Shown: one piece after another, positions 51,118 through 59,385 of the stretch
Position numbering within the stretch: the first letter of the stretch is position 1
Layout of the letters: each line of letters opens with the position of its first letter
NCBI GenBank assembly: GCA_963557065.1
Contig: CAUWCT010000001.1
Span: 127,527-191,526 of the forward strand
Direction of reading: 5' to 3'
DNA from: UMGS1370 sp963557065
GTDB taxonomy: Bacteria; Bacillota; Clostridia; Lachnospirales; Lachnospiraceae
Length of the DNA stretch: 64,000 nt
Notes under the pieces: model-generated
Database searches by the model: none
Told to the model about the DNA's origin: nothing
The model's input: the letters and a program-made list of their open reading frames with translations, nothing else
Position numbers and translations under genes: made by a program

Positions 51118-51720
51118 TTAATTGGCAACCTGGACCATGCTGTGTCTCACAACACTGTCCCGATACATGTAACCTTTTTGAAGTTCTGCTGCTATTATAT
51201 TTTCACCCAGATTTTCATCTTCAATGTGCATGACCGCATTATGAAAATTGGGATCGAACTCTTTTCCAACTGCCTCAATCGGCGTTACTCCCAAGTCCTC
51301 TAAGGTCTTGATAAGCTGCTTGTAAATCTTTTCCATGCCATCCGCATAAGGATTGTCTTTTGCATCCTCGGTAACGGTAGCCAGACCTCTCTCGAAGTTG
51401 TCTACCACCGGAAGGATTTTTTCAATAATGTCTCTTGCTCCAATCTCATACATGGCAGATTTTTCTTTTTCTGTCCGCTTTCTGAAATTGTCAAATTCGG
51501 CCATGGAACGCTTCAGCCTGTCTGTCAGTTCTTCTATCTTTTCGTCTTTTGAATCTTTTTTCTTCTTAAAGAAACCTTTTTTCTCTGAAACAGAATCTTT
51601 TTCGCAGTCCTGCTCCGGGGTATCTTCCATAGCGTCCGCGTTTTGTGTCTCTTCCTCTAAAACACGTTCCTGCTCCACTTCCTGATCCAGTTCTTCATTT
51701 TTTATCTCTTCACTGCTCAC
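51118..51720 (-). CDS. grpE: Nucleotide exchange factor GrpE
   Basis: A roughly 200-residue co-chaperone that releases ADP from DnaK. It has a long, very acidic N-terminus, a coiled-coil (about 60-110) and the C-terminal beta domain with the family motif GVTPIEAVGKEFDPNFHNAVMHIEDENLGENII, ending in GYMYRDSVVRHSMVQVAN. The start is uncertain: a GTG at 51720 gives MSSEEIKNEEL with an AAAGG about 11 nt upstream, and a GTG at 51732 overlaps the hrcA stop. I choose 51720. Either way the gene is coupled to hrcA. Confidence 0.93.
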   Translation of the reverse strand: MSSEEIKNEELDQEVEQERVLEEETQNADAMEDTPEQDCEKDSVSEKKGFFKKKKDSKDEKIEELTDRLKRSMAEFDNFRKRTEKEKSAMYEIGARDIIEKILPVVDNFERGLATVTEDAKDNPYADGMEKIYKQLIKTLEDLGVTPIEAVGKEFDPNFHNAVMHIEDENLGENIIAAELQKGYMYRDSVVRHSMVQVAN

Positions 51721-51728
51721 TTCACATA

Positions 51729-52772
51729 TCACCTTTCTTTGTTTTTAAAGGTTTCGTCTAACTGAGTCATTAAATTCCGCAATGTGGTCAAAACCTTTTC
51801 ATAATCCATTCTCTTAGGTCCGATAATGCCAATGGTGCCTCTTAAGCCCTCGCCCAACTCATAGTTGGCTGTGACAACGCTGCAGTCCTTCATGCTTTGA
51901 ACCGGCATCTCTTCTCCAATATAAACCTGAATGCCAGATTCATCTGTCTGTTCGTTGGAATTGACATCCTCTATCAGTTCCTTCAGAGCCTCTTTCTGCT
52001 CAAAAGCGCCTAACAGCTGACTGGCCTTTTCCCCGTCGCTTAATTCCGGATACTTGAAAATATTGGTAGCGCCGCTGGTATAAATCTGCAAGTCTTCCTC
52101 CTGCGCCCGTATCGCTTCCGCCACCTCGTTTAGTACCAGTTCCACAATCCGGCCCTTAGAACCAGCCTCGCCTTTCAGTTTGCTGATAATTCCCAGATTG
52201 ATTTCCTCAAGGGTAAGACCATTTAAACTGCTGTTCAGCAAAATATTTAAATTCAGTATTTCCTCATCTGTGATCGCATCCTCAATGGAAATCATGGTAT
52301 TTTTAATGATATTGCCCTCTATCACTACCACTACCAGAAGCTTTTTATCATCTACTTTAGAAAGCTGAATAAATTTCAACTTGCTCTGATGGTATCTTGG
52401 ACCGCTGATCATGGCAGCATAGTTGGTATTGACAGCCAGTATCTGCGCCATCTTCTTTAAGACCAGTTCCAGACGATCCACCCGCTGAATCATCAGTTCC
52501 TTAACCTCTGTCACTTCCGCATCCTTTTCCTGAAGAATCTGATCCACATAAAAGCGGTATCCCTGATCGGAAGGAATCCTTCCAGCTGAAGTATGAGGCT
52601 GTATAATATATCCCATCTCTTCCAAATCAGACATCTCATTGCGGATTGTGGCGGAACTAAGTTTCAAATCAGAATACTTGGAAATCGTCCTGGAGCCCAC
52701 CGGCTCACCGGTTTCCAGATAGGTTTTGATAATTGCTTTTAAAATTGTAACCTTCCGGCCATCCAGCTCCAT
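51729..52772 (-). CDS. hrcA: Heat-inducible repressor HrcA
   Basis: A 347-residue repressor that binds CIRCE operators and is kept active by GroEL. The N-terminal winged helix has ILKAIIKTYLETGEPVGSRTISKYSDLKLSSATIRNEMSDLEEMGYI, followed by the conserved HTSAGRIPSDQGYRFYVD. The C-terminal GAF-like and dimerisation domains complete it. The ATG at 52772 lies after the CIRCE element with AAAGGA upstream; the longer frame begins inside CIRCE. It is the first gene of its own target operon and so autoregulated. Confidence 0.96.
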   Translation of the reverse strand: MELDGRKVTILKAIIKTYLETGEPVGSRTISKYSDLKLSSATIRNEMSDLEEMGYIIQPHTSAGRIPSDQGYRFYVDQILQEKDAEVTEVKELMIQRVDRLELVLKKMAQILAVNTNYAAMISGPRYHQSKLKFIQLSKVDDKKLLVVVVIEGNIIKNTMISIEDAITDEEILNLNILLNSSLNGLTLEEINLGIISKLKGEAGSKGRIVELVLNEVAEAIRAQEEDLQIYTSGATNIFKYPELSDGEKASQLLGAFEQKEALKELIEDVNSNEQTDESGIQVYIGEEMPVQSMKDCSVVTANYELGEGLRGTIGIIGPKRMDYEKVLTTLRNLMTQLDETFKNKER

Positions 52773-52815
52773 ATCCTCATCCTTTCCACAATTCCTAACT
52801 TTTGCTCTTTTCCTG

Positions 52816-52842
52816 TTAGCACTCATTTGTGTAGAGTGCTAA
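52816..52842. promoter_or_regulatory. CIRCE operator
   Basis: TTAGCACTC, 9-bp spacer, GAGTGCTAA: a perfect match to the CIRCE consensus, placed between the promoter and the hrcA start. Confidence 0.97.
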
Positions 52843-52856
52843 TACTTACATTTCAT

Positions 52857-52885
52857 AATATATTCCTTTCCTTCAGATTTGTCAA
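52857..52885 (-). promoter_or_regulatory. Promoter of the hrcA-grpE-dnaK-dnaJ operon
   Basis: On the minus strand TTGACA (52880-52885), 17 bp, TATATT (52857-52862). Transcription would start at the edge of CIRCE. Confidence 0.8.
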
Positions 52886-52921
52886 CATCTTATTTCAAAA
52901 AAAGTATAAAATCTACGAAAT

Positions 52922-53215
52922 AAATCAGGACGGCGAAGCCAAGGATAGAAAAAGCTGCGTCAAGCTTGCTTGTAAGCAGCTTTTTCTGTTCTGGGCTACA
53001 TCGGATGATAATCCGATGCTTCTTGTCCGGCGCAGACGGGCAAGAAGATGCGCCGTTCTGGTTGTCTTCCCTTGCAGGAGGAACGGAAAAGTCAGTGGGA
53101 AGCTTGCTTACCATCTGACTTTTCCGGACTGACTCTCATCGGATGATAATCCGATGCTTCTTGGACAGCTCTGCTGGACAAGAAGATGCGTCGGACCGGT
53201 TGTTCCCCTGCGCGG
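52922..53215. repeat. Two-unit tandem hairpin array (138-bp period)
   Basis: Each unit has a long hairpin centred on AAGCTTGCTT, the perfect palindrome ATCGGATGATAATCCGAT (53000-53017 and 53138-53155) and a CTTCTTG...CAAGAAG hairpin followed by ATGCG. The arms of the long hairpin differ completely between units (AGAAAAAGCTGC at 52947; GGAAAAGTCAG at 53085), yet each is matched by its complement. This fills the gap between the hrcA promoter and the next gene. Confidence 0.75.
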
Positions 53216-53238
53216 GGTGGGCTGTAATCCTATTTTTC

Positions 53239-53266
53239 TTGACTTTTAACAGTTCTGTAATATAAT
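53239..53266 (+). promoter_or_regulatory. Promoter of the first 3D-domain gene
   Basis: TTGACT (53239-53244), 16 bp, TATAAT (53261-53266), about 100 bp before the ATG. Confidence 0.65.
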
Positions 53267-53369
53267 AGTATTGGGTTTGTAAGATTATTTTGCATTTTCT
53301 GCATAACAAACCTGTATCATTTTCCATTAACGATACCCCCCATTCCATATATTTTCGCGAGGTAATGTT

Positions 53370-54218
53370 ATGAAAAAACAACAAAAGATGTATCTGACAG
53401 TATGTGCAGCTTCTTTTATTTTCTGCGCGGCAAATACTGTCCCAACCATGGCTGCAACACGCGGCGATATCACTTCCGTCTCTTCTGATTCCATCAGCGG
53501 ATGGGCATGGGAAGTAGGGGAATTTGACACCACCCTTTCTGTAGAGGTTCAAATCTCTGAAACCATGGACAGCGAGCCGGTAGAGGTAATCTCCACAACT
53601 GCTGATCAATTCAGCCAGGAGGTTCAGGATGCTATTAATGATGGCTGGCATGCCTTCTCAATTCCTGTAGACTGGGATTCTTTAGGCGAAGGCACTTTTT
53701 TTGTCCGTGCCTATTCTGTAAAGGGCGAAACCAGAAGCCAGCTGGGCAGCACCTTCTCCTATGATACTGCCGGAGAAAACGGGGAACGGATTATTGCAGG
53801 TCCCGGAGATTTGATAACCTTAGGTCCTGATGCTTCTGAACCAGAAGAAAGCAGTCTTTCGGATTCCCGGGAATCTGACACCGCTTCTGAAGAAGAAAAC
53901 CCTGTCCCCTATACGGAACTTACTGGCAATGAAACATTCTTAGGCGAGTTTACTGTCACCGGATACTGCGGATGCGAACTCTGTTCTGCCGGCCACAATA
54001 TGACCTACTCCGGTACAGTTCCCAAAGCAAACCATACTCTGTCTGCAGACCTGGACATCCTTCCAATCGGAAGCAAAGTCTGGATTGACGGCATCATTTA
54101 CACTGTTGAAGATAAAGGCGGAGCAGTCACCGGACAAAAAGTTGATATCTTTTATGATAATCACGAAGCTGCTGTGGCTCATGGCAAAACCACCGCAGAT
54201 GTGTACTTAGTTTCATAA
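53370..54218 (+). CDS. Secreted 3D-domain protein, paralogue 1
   Basis: A 282-residue exported protein. A signal peptide (residues 1-28, ending PTMAA) precedes a beta-sandwich-like module of about 85 residues (SISGWAWEVGEFDTTLSVEVQIS ... GTFFVRAYSV), then an acidic Ser/Glu linker and a C-terminal 3D domain (about 195-282). The three aspartates that name this domain lie in SADLDILPIG, TVEDKGGAV and KVDIFYDNH, the same double-psi barrel as in MltA and YocH-type wall enzymes. A role in peptidoglycan remodelling is likely. CGCELCSAGH replaces the usual CSxxxCG segment. It has its own promoter and terminator. Confidence 0.85.
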   Translation: MKKQQKMYLTVCAASFIFCAANTVPTMAATRGDITSVSSDSISGWAWEVGEFDTTLSVEVQISETMDSEPVEVISTTADQFSQEVQDAINDGWHAFSIPVDWDSLGEGTFFVRAYSVKGETRSQLGSTFSYDTAGENGERIIAGPGDLITLGPDASEPEESSLSDSRESDTASEEENPVPYTELTGNETFLGEFTVTGYCGCELCSAGHNMTYSGTVPKANHTLSADLDILPIGSKVWIDGIIYTVEDKGGAVTGQKVDIFYDNHEAAVAHGKTTADVYLVS

Positions 54219-54229
54219 TATAAATTTGT

Positions 54230-54257
54230 AAGGCTGCCTCATCGGCAGCCTTAATTT
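54230..54257 (+). terminator. Terminator of the first 3D-domain gene
   Basis: AAGGCTGCC and GGCAGCCTT form a 9-bp stem with a 5-nt loop, followed by AATTTG. Confidence 0.75.
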
Positions 54258-54336
54258 GATCGGAACCAATCCACCTCTCTTCTTACTTTTCTGCCCGTTT
54301 TTTCAAATCAGCCCATCTAAATTTCCATTTTTTCCC

Positions 54337-54364
54337 TTGACAAATAAAAAAATTTATGTAAAAT
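54337..54364 (+). promoter_or_regulatory. Promoter of the second 3D-domain gene
   Basis: TTGACA (54337-54342), 16 bp, TAAAAT (54359-54364). The leader would be about 125 nt long and A/T-rich. Confidence 0.6.
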
Positions 54365-54495
54365 ATGTTTTCATGTTCATTTATTACAAAAGTGTTACAT
54401 ATAATTAAGTGTGTGTTACTTATTGTTTCTGTTTTGTTTCAATTCAAACTAACCATTCAAAACAGAAAATGAACCAAGAAAGAGAGGACATAATT

Positions 54496-55197
54496 TTGAA
54501 GTTATTTACAACTGCAGCAAACTTAATTTTAGGAGCGTTTCTTACTGTTTTTTTCACGATAAACTCTGCTTTTTTTGCAGAAGCAAACAATCTTACCGGA
54601 GCTTTGGACATTGTAAATGATACTGCCATTTCGGGCTGGGCCATAGGTGATACAGACGAACCCGCCCAAATTACCATTGTCATCACCGATACAAACGGAC
54701 AGGCAGTTCAAACTCTGAATGACCAGGCAGACTCTCTCAGACCGGACCTTGTCGCTGCCGGAAAAGGCAATGGAGAGTATGGTTTTTCAATTCTTCCTGA
54801 TTGGGAATCTTTAGAAGACGGTCTCTACACAGTCCGGGCTTATGCTGATGGTCATGAGCTTCCGGGAAGCCGTCATTATATGAAGGGACAGCCCCAAAGC
54901 GCAGGAATTCGGTCTTTAGGCACATTTAAACTGACCGGCTACTGCCCATGCTACTCCTGTTCAGAAGGCTGGGGCCGCAATACTTCTACCGGAGCCATTG
55001 CCGCAGCAAATCACACCATTGCCGTAGATCCGAAAGTCATTCCTTATGGCAGCAAAGTTTTAATTAATGGGATTGTTTATACTGCGGAAGATCGGGGCGG
55101 CGGAGTCCGGGGAAACCACATTGACGTATTTTATAACACCCATCAGGAGACCAAAGCTCAGGGAACCCAGTATCAGGAAGTATTTTTAATTATATAA
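54496..55197 (+). CDS. Secreted 3D-domain protein, paralogue 2
   Basis: A 233-residue paralogue of the preceding gene. I choose the TTG at 54496: it has AGAGG 8 nt upstream and starts a normal signal peptide (KLFTTAANLILGAFLTVFF). An ATG at 54469 has no SD. The mature protein has the same GW-type beta module (ISGWAIGDTDEPAQITIVI ... DGLYTVRAYADG) and a 3D domain with aspartates in AVDPKVIPYG, TAEDRGGGV and HIDVFYNTH. The long acidic linker of paralogue 1 is missing. The cysteine pair is CPCYSCSEG. Separate promoter and terminator suggest different regulation of two related wall enzymes. Confidence 0.82.
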   Translation: MKLFTTAANLILGAFLTVFFTINSAFFAEANNLTGALDIVNDTAISGWAIGDTDEPAQITIVITDTNGQAVQTLNDQADSLRPDLVAAGKGNGEYGFSILPDWESLEDGLYTVRAYADGHELPGSRHYMKGQPQSAGIRSLGTFKLTGYCPCYSCSEGWGRNTSTGAIAAANHTIAVDPKVIPYGSKVLINGIVYTAEDRGGGVRGNHIDVFYNTHQETKAQGTQYQEVFLII

Positions 55198-55222
55198 GTT
55201 TCCAAAGTAGCCATAGCATCAT

Positions 55223-55270
55223 AAGAAAAGGGACGGTTTTGTCAAACCAAAGCCCTCCCTTTTCTTATCA
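55223..55270. terminator. Terminator between convergent genes
   Basis: AAGAAAAGGGA (55223-55233) and TCCCTTTTCTT (55256-55266) form an 11-bp A/T- and G-rich stem. It may serve both the 3D gene and the minus-strand MutS2-like gene. Confidence 0.65.
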
Positions 55271-55278
55271 CCCTCCCT

Positions 55279-57180
55279 TTATTCTGTTGCGGAAACCGTA
55301 AGTCCCGGCTGATGCCCCTTTTCCATCTTATGGCGGGCTTTCCGGTTTTCCACCGTATCAAAGATAATCGAAAAATCATAATCCTCTGGATACAATTCTT
55401 CGGCTTTTATATGAAGGCGCAAGCGTTTCTGATTGACTCTCCGTTTTCCTTCCGGAAACTGAACTACCACCATTCCTTTTGCGTCATCCGGCACGCATAC
55501 GATTCCGATTTTTTCTTCCGGCATCCGTTTCACGCTGTCGCCCCTCTGAAACCTGGGGATAAACGGCCGATTTCTTCTTTTCGCCTCTGTTTTCTGAACT
55601 CTGGGGCCAACATTCTTTCCCTCCCCTTCTCCAAGTCCCGGTTTCATTGCGGTCTTAGGCTTTCCATAAGCCGCCTGTTCGGCATAGACCAGCATCTCTT
55701 CCGGCATTCCCAGCTTTTTTGCAATATAAAGGGCACAGCTTTCTCCCGCCTCCCCCATCTCAAGCCGGTAAAGAGGCTTTAAAGATTCCCGGTCAAACGC
55801 CATTCTGGCATTAAGCACTCCCTCTTCCTGTTTTGCATAGGTTTTTATTTCCGGATAATGAGTGGTTACAAAAAACAGGCATCCCTGTAAACGAAGTTTT
55901 TCCAAAATTGCCATGGCAATTCCCATTCCCTCTGCCGGATCCGTCCCGGATCCAAGCTCATCCATGAGCACCAGGCTTTCTCCATTAACACGTTCCAGAA
56001 TCCGAATTGCACTGGTAATATGGGCGGAAAACGTAGACAAGTTTTCAGAAATACTCTGCCCATCCCCAATATCGCAGAGAACCTGGCTGTTCATGGCGAG
56101 ATCCGCCTTCTTACAAGGCACGTGAAGGCCGCTTTGGGCCATCAGAGATAACAGTCCTACGGTTTTTATGGCAACCGTCTTCCCCCCTGTATTTGGCCCC
56201 GTAATAATCACGCCTCGATGCCTTCCTCCGATTTTTAAATTCAGAGGCACGCAGTTTTCCTTTGCGATAAGCGGATGCCTTCCTTCTGCAATCTCTATCT
56301 TCCTTTCTGTATTTACCGTTGGTTCCGTCCCATCCATCTGCTGGCTTAATCTGCCTTTTGCAAACAGAAAATCCAGTTTTTCTACAGTTGCTATATTTTG
56401 GAGAAACGCCTGCTCTCTATCCGCAGCCTTGGCAGACAGTTCATAGAGAATCCTTCTCTCTTCATTTTCCTCCTCCATTTGGAGGGACGACAAAGACCAG
56501 GCAAGTTCTCCCACCGCTGCCGGTTCAACAAAAACAGTCGTTCCCGTAGCTGACTGGCTGATAACTGTTCCGGAAAGCTTTGAACGGTATTCTTTTTTTA
56601 GCGGGATACAAAAATGGCCGTTTTTTATTGTTACAAAGTTTTCAGATACCCAGGATTTATGAGTTCTTAAAACCGACTCTGCCTTTTTGCGGAGCTGCTC
56701 GTCCAAGCGCTGAATATCCCGTCTCAAGCGCTCCAAGTACTTGCTGGCTCCATCCATAACCTGTCCGTTTCTGACCGCCTCCCCGATCTGCCTGCGAAAG
56801 TCCGGGCAGTCATCTAAATTTTCATCATAATAGGAAATTCCAGTTTCTAAATATTTGGTACGATCCATATACAGTTTTAACCTGCTGATTCCTGCCAGCA
56901 TCCGTTCTAGTTGTTCCAGTTCTTCTGCGGACAGGCACTGCCCCACTGCCGCGGATTGAATGCTTTCTCTGATTCCCTCCAGACTCATGAGAGGCGGAAG
57001 TCCCGCTCCATCCAAAAGTCTTCTGGCTTCCGTCGTCTCTCTCTGGCGGTTAATAACCTCTGACCGGGACAGGGAAGGTTCTAATTTGCCGCACCATTTC
57101 CTGGCCACCTCCGTACATGCCAGCCTGGCAAGCATTTCTCTGATTGTATCAAATTCTAATTGCTCAAATGTTTTATCCAT
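55279..57180 (-). CDS. MutS2-like ATPase without Smr domain
   Basis: A 633-residue MutS-superfamily protein. The core and clamp region resembles MutS2 (KTFEQLEFDTIREMLARLACTEVARK at the start). The ABC-type ATPase has Walker A GPNTGGKT, Walker B LVLMDELGSGTDPAEG and the His switch in TTHYPEIK. MutS2 proteins are about 780 residues and end in a Smr nuclease domain; here the protein stops after a basic linker and a short SH3-like segment (KRMPEEKIGIVCVPDDAKGMVVVQFPEGKRRV). It may be a second MutS2 paralogue with a role in recombination control or stalled-ribosome handling. The ATG at 57180 has AGGAG. The group II intron lies just upstream. Confidence 0.87.
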   Translation of the reverse strand: MDKTFEQLEFDTIREMLARLACTEVARKWCGKLEPSLSRSEVINRQRETTEARRLLDGAGLPPLMSLEGIRESIQSAAVGQCLSAEELEQLERMLAGISRLKLYMDRTKYLETGISYYDENLDDCPDFRRQIGEAVRNGQVMDGASKYLERLRRDIQRLDEQLRKKAESVLRTHKSWVSENFVTIKNGHFCIPLKKEYRSKLSGTVISQSATGTTVFVEPAAVGELAWSLSSLQMEEENEERRILYELSAKAADREQAFLQNIATVEKLDFLFAKGRLSQQMDGTEPTVNTERKIEIAEGRHPLIAKENCVPLNLKIGGRHRGVIITGPNTGGKTVAIKTVGLLSLMAQSGLHVPCKKADLAMNSQVLCDIGDGQSISENLSTFSAHITSAIRILERVNGESLVLMDELGSGTDPAEGMGIAMAILEKLRLQGCLFFVTTHYPEIKTYAKQEEGVLNARMAFDRESLKPLYRLEMGEAGESCALYIAKKLGMPEEMLVYAEQAAYGKPKTAMKPGLGEGEGKNVGPRVQKTEAKRRNRPFIPRFQRGDSVKRMPEEKIGIVCVPDDAKGMVVVQFPEGKRRVNQKRLRLHIKAEELYPEDYDFSIIFDTVENRKARHKMEKGHQPGLTVSATE

Positions 57181-57202
57181 ATTTTCTCCTAACCGTACCA
57201 AA

Positions 57203-57216
57203 GGCTGAACGGTTAC
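57203..57216 (+). repeat. Possible relic of the dispersed element end
   Basis: GGCTGAACGGTTAC differs by one base from the inner part of the terminal repeat of the 150-bp elements. It lies directly at the 3' edge of the group II intron. Confidence 0.45.
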
Positions 57217-57217
57217 A

Positions 57218-59118
57218 ATCGGGTAGGAGGTAGATAATTATTTTATCTACCGACCTCCCACACCACCGTACGTACCGTTCGGTATACGGCGGTTCTTTAG
57301 TTTTCACATATTTTCAAATAGAACTCTGTGAATGTTGGATATCCTAATTCACGTAGTTTCTTATTGTTAAAAGCAGTTTGAAACACGAAATATCCACTAC
57401 AATACCAATTCCCATTTCGCATGTTGGCACATATCCATGCCTTTTCCTTCTCTACTCCTAACTTTTTGAGTTCTTTAAACTTTGTTTTGATTTTCTTCCA
57501 TTGTTTCCAATAGATTGCCCTTATTCTATGGCGTAACCACTCATCATTATTCTGTAATAGACTTTTCATGTCAGCCATTCCAAAGTAGTTTACCCATCCT
57601 CTAATAAACTGTGTCAGTTTTAATGCTCGATATTCATTTCCCCATCCGTTACTTCTGTCAGTAAGTTCTCTGATTTTTTTCTTCATCTTCGTTACTGATT
57701 TAGGATGTACTCGAAATCTGCATTTTCCCTTGTATCTATAGAAACTATAGCCCAGGTACTTGACCCTACTGATATGTGCCACACACGTTTTCGTGCGATT
57801 TACTTTTAGGAATAGTTTTCCCTCAATATATGGCACTATGTTGTTTAAGGTTCTTTCTGCACTTTTTCTGCTTTTACACAATATCATGCAATCATCTGCG
57901 TATCGGACAAATCTATGTCCTCTCCTTGTTAGTTCCTTATCCAATTCATTCAGCATTATGTTACTTAGGAGTGGGCTTAATGGTCCGCCTTGTGGCATAC
58001 CGACCTCTGTCTTTTCAAATATCCCTCTACTGACAACTCCAGCATTGAGATATTTGTGAATGAGCGATATTACTCGCCCATCCTTGATGGTTCGTGTTAG
58101 TACTTCAATTAGTTTGCTCTGACATACTGTGTCAAAGAATTTCTCCAAATCCATATCTACCACATATATATATCCATCATTAACATTTGTCTGGCATTGT
58201 TTCAGTGCATCGTGTGCACCTCTGTTTGGACGAAACCCAAAACTGTTCCTCGAAAACTGTTTCTCATAAATCGGCGATAACACCTGCGTGATTGCCTGTT
58301 GGAACACTCTGTCAACCACTGTAGGCACTCCCAGTTTTCTGACCTCGCCTTTTGTTTCTTTGGGTATCTCTACCCTACGGACTGGGTTGGGCTTATATTT
58401 CCCATCCTTTATCTGTTGGATTAGTTGCTCTTGGTTATCTCTTAGAAAGCTTAAAAGTTCATCCACTCTCATTCCGTCAACACCGCCTGCCCCTTTATTT
58501 GACTTTACTTTCTTGTAAGCCTTGTTTAGGTTATCTTTATGTAAAATCTGTTCCATTAGGTTGTCCGTCTGAAAATCTGTGATGATGTCGTTGTTTTCAG
58601 CAATCCTCTGATGGGCGGACACTTCTGCATACTCTTTCTGTTCCGCAGATACCATTTGCAGATAGTCCTCTATATGAAGTTGTCTGTCCTTAAATCCATC
58701 ATTGGTTACATTCATTTACTCACATCTCCTAAAGTTCAGTCCTTCCTACTATGTTTGCAACCATAGTAGTACTATGACCTCTGCTGACTTCTCGTCATTC
58801 GTTGTTACTGACGGATTTCATACTCTGTTTCATCCGCTGACGAGACCTCCCTTGGTACCACACGTCTCTTTCTCTCCATATATCTGCCACATTTACTATA
58901 GTTAATTCCGAGTAGTTATTGGACTTTGGTTTGTTGTGCAACTTTATCCTTAACTATAGCCTGATGTGGTTTCTGTTCGTCAGACCAGAGATTTGCCCTC
59001 CGACTTCCTTCAGATTCCACCTCACGATGGACACCCTTGTCTTTGGCTGTATCCTTCCCACTACTAGGGCGGATTGGGGACTTGCACCCGTTAGAAACGT
59101 GCGCCGCAAGGCGCACAC
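57218..59118 (-). mobile_element. Group II intron, class C-like, inserted behind a terminator
   Basis: About 1.9 kb. The 5' end reads GTGTGCGCC on the minus strand (59118 or 59116), fitting the GUGYG consensus. The RNA domains up to 58716 contain the usual GGGTGCAAGTCCC stretch. The reverse transcriptase follows. Domain V (57262-57294) pairs ACCGCCGTA with TACGGTGGT and has the two-base bulge; domain VI (57222-57260) follows. The 5' exon is a perfect terminator hairpin, the classical target of class C introns. Confidence 0.85.
57297..58715 (-). CDS. ltrA: Group II intron reverse transcriptase/maturase
   Basis: A 472-residue intron-encoded protein. Reverse transcriptase blocks include NKGAGGVDGMRVDEL (RT1), FGFRPNRGAHDAL, MPQGGPLSPLLSNIMLNELD, the catalytic YADD in RFVRYADDCMIL, and KTCVAHISRVKYLGYSF. 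The thumb/maturase domain (GIIM type) spans about residues 340-440, with ALKLTQFIRGWVNYFG. There is no HNH endonuclease domain, as expected for class C introns. The gene is intact and lies inside the intron RNA, whose domain V begins right after the stop codon. Splicing and mobility look possible. Confidence 0.95.
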   Translation of the reverse strand: MNVTNDGFKDRQLHIEDYLQMVSAEQKEYAEVSAHQRIAENNDIITDFQTDNLMEQILHKDNLNKAYKKVKSNKGAGGVDGMRVDELLSFLRDNQEQLIQQIKDGKYKPNPVRRVEIPKETKGEVRKLGVPTVVDRVFQQAITQVLSPIYEKQFSRNSFGFRPNRGAHDALKQCQTNVNDGYIYVVDMDLEKFFDTVCQSKLIEVLTRTIKDGRVISLIHKYLNAGVVSRGIFEKTEVGMPQGGPLSPLLSNIMLNELDKELTRRGHRFVRYADDCMILCKSRKSAERTLNNIVPYIEGKLFLKVNRTKTCVAHISRVKYLGYSFYRYKGKCRFRVHPKSVTKMKKKIRELTDRSNGWGNEYRALKLTQFIRGWVNYFGMADMKSLLQNNDEWLRHRIRAIYWKQWKKIKTKFKELKKLGVEKEKAWICANMRNGNWYCSGYFVFQTAFNNKKLRELGYPTFTEFYLKICEN

Positions 59119-59156
59119 AAAAAACGCCCGCAAGACCATACACAGTCTCACAGGCG
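59119..59156 (-). terminator. Terminator serving as group II intron target
   Basis: On the minus strand CGCCTGTGAGAC and GTCTTGCGGGCG form a 12-bp stem with an 8-nt loop, then six T residues, then the intron. Confidence 0.85.
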
Positions 59157-59343
59157 GTTTTATCTCCCAAAGGCGTGCTGTATCTTTTCAGCCGACAGGT
59201 ACACAAATAAACCATTCGCTGTCGAATGGATCTGCTGCGTTCTGTCTGCAAGCATAAATTGTTATGCTCTATAAAAAGATACAATTAACATCAAGCCATT
59301 TCCTCTTTAATAAAAATAAAATTTTCTGCATTTTTTGCAGTGC
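59119..59343 (-). ncRNA. Candidate leader or small RNA of about 225 nt
   Basis: A consensus promoter and a terminator define a short minus-strand transcript. It contains hairpins AGCATAA/TTATGCT and CCATTCG/CGAATGG and short frames with a fair SD (an 8-9 residue peptide MLIVSFYRA; a 31-codon frame begins MLADRTQQIHSTANGLF). The layout resembles attenuators that respond to ribosome-targeting drugs. The gene once controlled is unclear because the intron now lies behind the terminator. Confidence 0.5.
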
Positions 59344-59349
59344 TAAAGC

Positions 59350-59378
59350 AGAATAGCATAAAATGGCGTTCCTGTCAA
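59350..59378 (-). promoter_or_regulatory. Promoter of the short leader transcript
   Basis: On the minus strand TTGACA (59373-59378), 17 bp, TATTCT (59350-59355), immediately behind the hemW stop codon. Confidence 0.7.
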
Positions 59379-59385
59379 TCTCCTG

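Noticed and set aside
51353..51685. Long plus-strand frame antisense to grpE, and similar frames opposite dnaJ and dnaK
   Set aside because: Serine/phenylalanine-rich shadows of charged coding sequence on the other strand, without SD.
58916..59284. 122-codon minus-strand frame across the intron boundary (MYLFIEHNNLCLQ...)
   Set aside because: It reads through the terminator stem and the intron 5' domain; no SD; composition unlike a protein.
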